Source: UBA695 sp042691655
Lineage (GTDB): Bacteria; Verrucomicrobiota; Verrucomicrobiia; Chthoniobacterales; Chthoniobacteraceae
DNA length: 64,000 bases
Assembly: GCA_042691655.1 (NCBI GenBank)
Contig: CP170506.1
Span: 2,728,001 to 2,792,000, forward strand
Reading direction: 5' to 3'
Shown here: positions 62,316-64,000 of the stretch, one piece after another
Layout of the letters: each line of letters starts with the position of its first letter
How positions within the stretch are numbered: the first letter of the stretch is position 1
The notes under the pieces: generated by a model
The model's input: the letters and a program-made list of their open reading frames with translations, nothing else
Databases searched by the model: none
Told to the model about the DNA's origin: nothing
Position numbers and translations under genes: made by a program

Positions 62316-63121
62316 GTGTGTCTCCTTTTCATCCCCAATGGGCAAAAGGCCCGTCGGCCTTCACCCTGATTGAGGCACTCTCGGCGATCGTGGTGTTCAG
62401 CCTTCTCATTTTGATGTTGACCCAGATTATAGGCATCTCCAGCCAAACCATTGCGTTCAATGCAAAAAAGTTGGATTCCGTTGGCCAAGCCCGACTGGTC
62501 ATGGACCGCATTGCCGCCGATCTATGTGCCCGCCCGCGCCGATCAGACCTGGGAATGCTATTTCAAAAAACGCATGGCAACGACAGCCTGCTCTTCTATA
62601 GCGAGACGAATGGCTACAGCGGCTCCCGGCATCTCTCTCTCATCGAATACAGGGTCCAGGAAAACACCGCGGGCCGGGTCTTCCAATTGGAACGCGGTGC
62701 CACCGGCGTGAGCTGGAATGGCACCGGCCAAGCATTGGTGTTTCTGCCCACCGCGCTTCCCACACCGGCTCCAACAGACTACGAGGTACTGGCCCCGGGA
62801 GTGTTCCGCATGGAGATCTGCTTTTTGCTCAATCCCACTTCTTCCTCTTCCCCGGGTCAGCTTAGCAATTCTGCCAATTCCGATTTCAGCAATGTTGCCG
62901 CCATCGTGGTGGCGATCGCCGTTATCGACGAAAAAAGCCGGGCTCTTTTGTCCCATGACCAACTGGGGCAACTTTCCGCCGCATTCCTGGACAATACCGA
63001 GGGCCAATATCCAATCACCTCGTGGTCCACGGCCCTGAATCAAACGGTATTCGCACCGGGCATTCCCCGCCAGGCAATCCAAGGCGTTCACCTTTATCAA
63101 CGCATCTTCAATGTACCCTGA
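62312..63121 (+). CDS. Verru_Chthon cassette protein C (pseudopilin-like)
   Basis: The 269-residue protein begins MSVSPFHPQWAKGPSAFTLIEALSAIVVFSLLI, a prepilin-type signal. ATG 62312 overlaps the B stop by four bases; upstream ATGs are in B coding and rejected. A low-complexity NPTSSSSPGQLSNSANS loop is in the C-terminal half. It is the third member of the cassette. Confidence 0.8.
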   Translation: MSVSPFHPQWAKGPSAFTLIEALSAIVVFSLLILMLTQIIGISSQTIAFNAKKLDSVGQARLVMDRIAADLCARPRRSDLGMLFQKTHGNDSLLFYSETNGYSGSRHLSLIEYRVQENTAGRVFQLERGATGVSWNGTGQALVFLPTALPTPAPTDYEVLAPGVFRMEICFLLNPTSSSSPGQLSNSANSDFSNVAAIVVAIAVIDEKSRALLSHDQLGQLSAAFLDNTEGQYPITSWSTALNQTVFAPGIPRQAIQGVHLYQRIFNVP

Positions 63122-64000
63122 TTTCGCAAAAAACAGGAAGAGTCATCGGCGGCGTGGCAGCGCCTTGGTCATCACGCTCACCATGCTGGCTTTGATCACC
63201 GGCATTCTGCTTGCTTTCTTTATCCAAAGCATGCTGAGCCGCCAGGTTTCCTTTTCCAGCGCCGGTCACTACCGCGCGGATAACCTGGCCCAGACAGCCA
63301 TCGACACTATTGTGGGAGACTTGCGAAACGAAATCGTGGCAGGATCGAGCGCCTTCACCACGGGCACCAACACCCTTTACATCCCCGCCTCCAATCTTAC
63401 CGCGGTGCCGTGCCGCGAAGCGGATCAGGGATTTCAGAACCTGGTTAAACAAAGTAGCGCCCTCAAGCCATTCTGGAGTGGCGGCGACTATGGCATTGGC
63501 GTGACGCCCCCGATTCGGGCCGCCTCCGATAACAACACCCAGACAAAATCAGCCAACGGGCGCTACATCAAGCCCAACCAGTGGAATCGACCGGGGCTTT
63601 TGGGCGATCCCGGCTCCGGCGTCACACCTGCGCTGCCCGGTAGTTATCAGCCCCCGGACTGGATTATCCTTACTCGCCAGGGAGCCATTTCCAACGCCGC
63701 GGCAATGCCATCCGTATCGGTCTTGGCAAACAAGAGCGGCTCAAATTCCAGCTATGCCGTGGGCCGCTTTGCCTATGCCATTTATGATGAGGGAGCCCTA
63801 CTGGATATCAATAACGCGGGGTATCCCAGCACTCTTGGCGACAGTTCTTTTACCAAAGAAAGGGGATTGCTCCCCCAGGTCGGGATTGAAAATCTCGCAG
63901 GCGTTCTGGACTCCAATTCCATTGTCCAATGGCGTAACTCAACGACTGCGGCCACCGCTGTTTCCTACACCAATGCGGTATTGACGGCAACCAACGGCTT
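63111..64000 (+). CDS. Verru_Chthon cassette protein A (partial, runs off the window)
   Basis: The ATG at 63111 overlaps the C stop by 11 bases. The N-terminus is RRRGSALVITLTMLALITGILLAFFI, a PilX-like membrane anchor without the prepilin Glu pattern. The following 260 residues (Ser/Asn/Gly-rich, e.g. DPGSGVTPALPGSYQPPDWI) continue to the last base. Family members are over 1000 residues long, so most of the gene lies outside. Confidence 0.78.
   Translation, partial: MYPDFAKNRKSHRRRGSALVITLTMLALITGILLAFFIQSMLSRQVSFSSAGHYRADNLAQTAIDTIVGDLRNEIVAGSSAFTTGTNTLYIPASNLTAVPCREADQGFQNLVKQSSALKPFWSGGDYGIGVTPPIRAASDNNTQTKSANGRYIKPNQWNRPGLLGDPGSGVTPALPGSYQPPDWIILTRQGAISNAAAMPSVSVLANKSGSNSSYAVGRFAYAIYDEGALLDINNAGYPSTLGDSSFTKERGLLPQVGIENLAGVLDSNSIVQWRNSTTAATAVSYTNAVLTATNG

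Noticed and set aside
1..64000. CRISPR array or complete insertion sequence
   Set aside because: The only regular repeats are the pair beside the KilA-N gene and the coding repeats in the PEP-CTERM genes; no spacer-repeat pattern and no transposase were seen.

Overview
The window comes from a bacterium of the phylum Verrucomicrobiota. The strongest sign is the right end, where four overlapping genes have the order and N-termini of the Verru_Chthon pseudopilin cassette (D-B-C-A). Large repetitive PEP-CTERM passenger proteins and CAZyme-rich operons fit the same phylum. An anaerobic or facultatively anaerobic life is suggested by the oxygen-sensitive class III ribonucleotide reductase (NrdD/NrdG) and by a cluster resembling the anaerobe-specific orange-protein (ORP) genes. 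Class or genus cannot be fixed from this sequence.

Layout. 1-2630: end of a PEP-CTERM passenger gene, a secreted beta-rich protein and a CE7 acetyl xylan esterase. 2631-4020: a lone KilA-N gene beside iterated short repeats. 4177-7603: DUF6172, engB and rsgA (overlapping), then a DEAD-box helicase. 7774-14554: two divergent ABC systems; both permeases of the leftward one carry a C-terminal peptidase-like domain, one with an intact HExxH and one without. 14585-18842: a decayed island (hsdM, rhuM, hsdS and a tyrosine recombinase, all broken) next to a 5'-truncated DUF89 gene and a PPOX fragment. 19418-32917: a sulfur/Fe-S themed region with a COG0523 GTPase, TauE/SafE, C_GCAxxG_C_C protein, methyltransferase, two MinD-ferredoxin ATPases, two NifX/ORP-like proteins, thioesterase, DUF134, RND pump with adaptor, an ArsR regulator, DUF4405, a DUF6132-thioredoxin fusion and DoxDA. 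A shared ATATGAGCA-type box occurs at three promoters here.

33070-42455: bioB, then a leftward run metE-adk-thrE(split)-nrdD-nrdG-dcd preceded by a cobalamin riboswitch and a probable intrinsic terminator. This would place B12-independent methionine synthase and possibly the B12-independent ribonucleotide reductase under one B12 switch. 42622-47528: CWC protein, a DUF6580 remnant, a TonB-dependent receptor, a FecB-like binding protein and an isochorismatase-like protein. 47530-49772: remnants of a mobile element (degenerate topoisomerase III, a Clp-fold-like fragment, a tRNA-Ser-like 3' fragment). 50273-59877: a seven-gene leftward glycan operon (PEP-CTERM passenger, GH5, truncated GH39, GH5, SGNH esterase, MGH1-like glycosidase, ADP-ribosylglycohydrolase-like protein), with a GntR/LacI-type regulator divergent from it. 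61255-64000: the pseudopilin cassette.

No rRNA, intact tRNA, CRISPR array or intact insertion sequence was seen.
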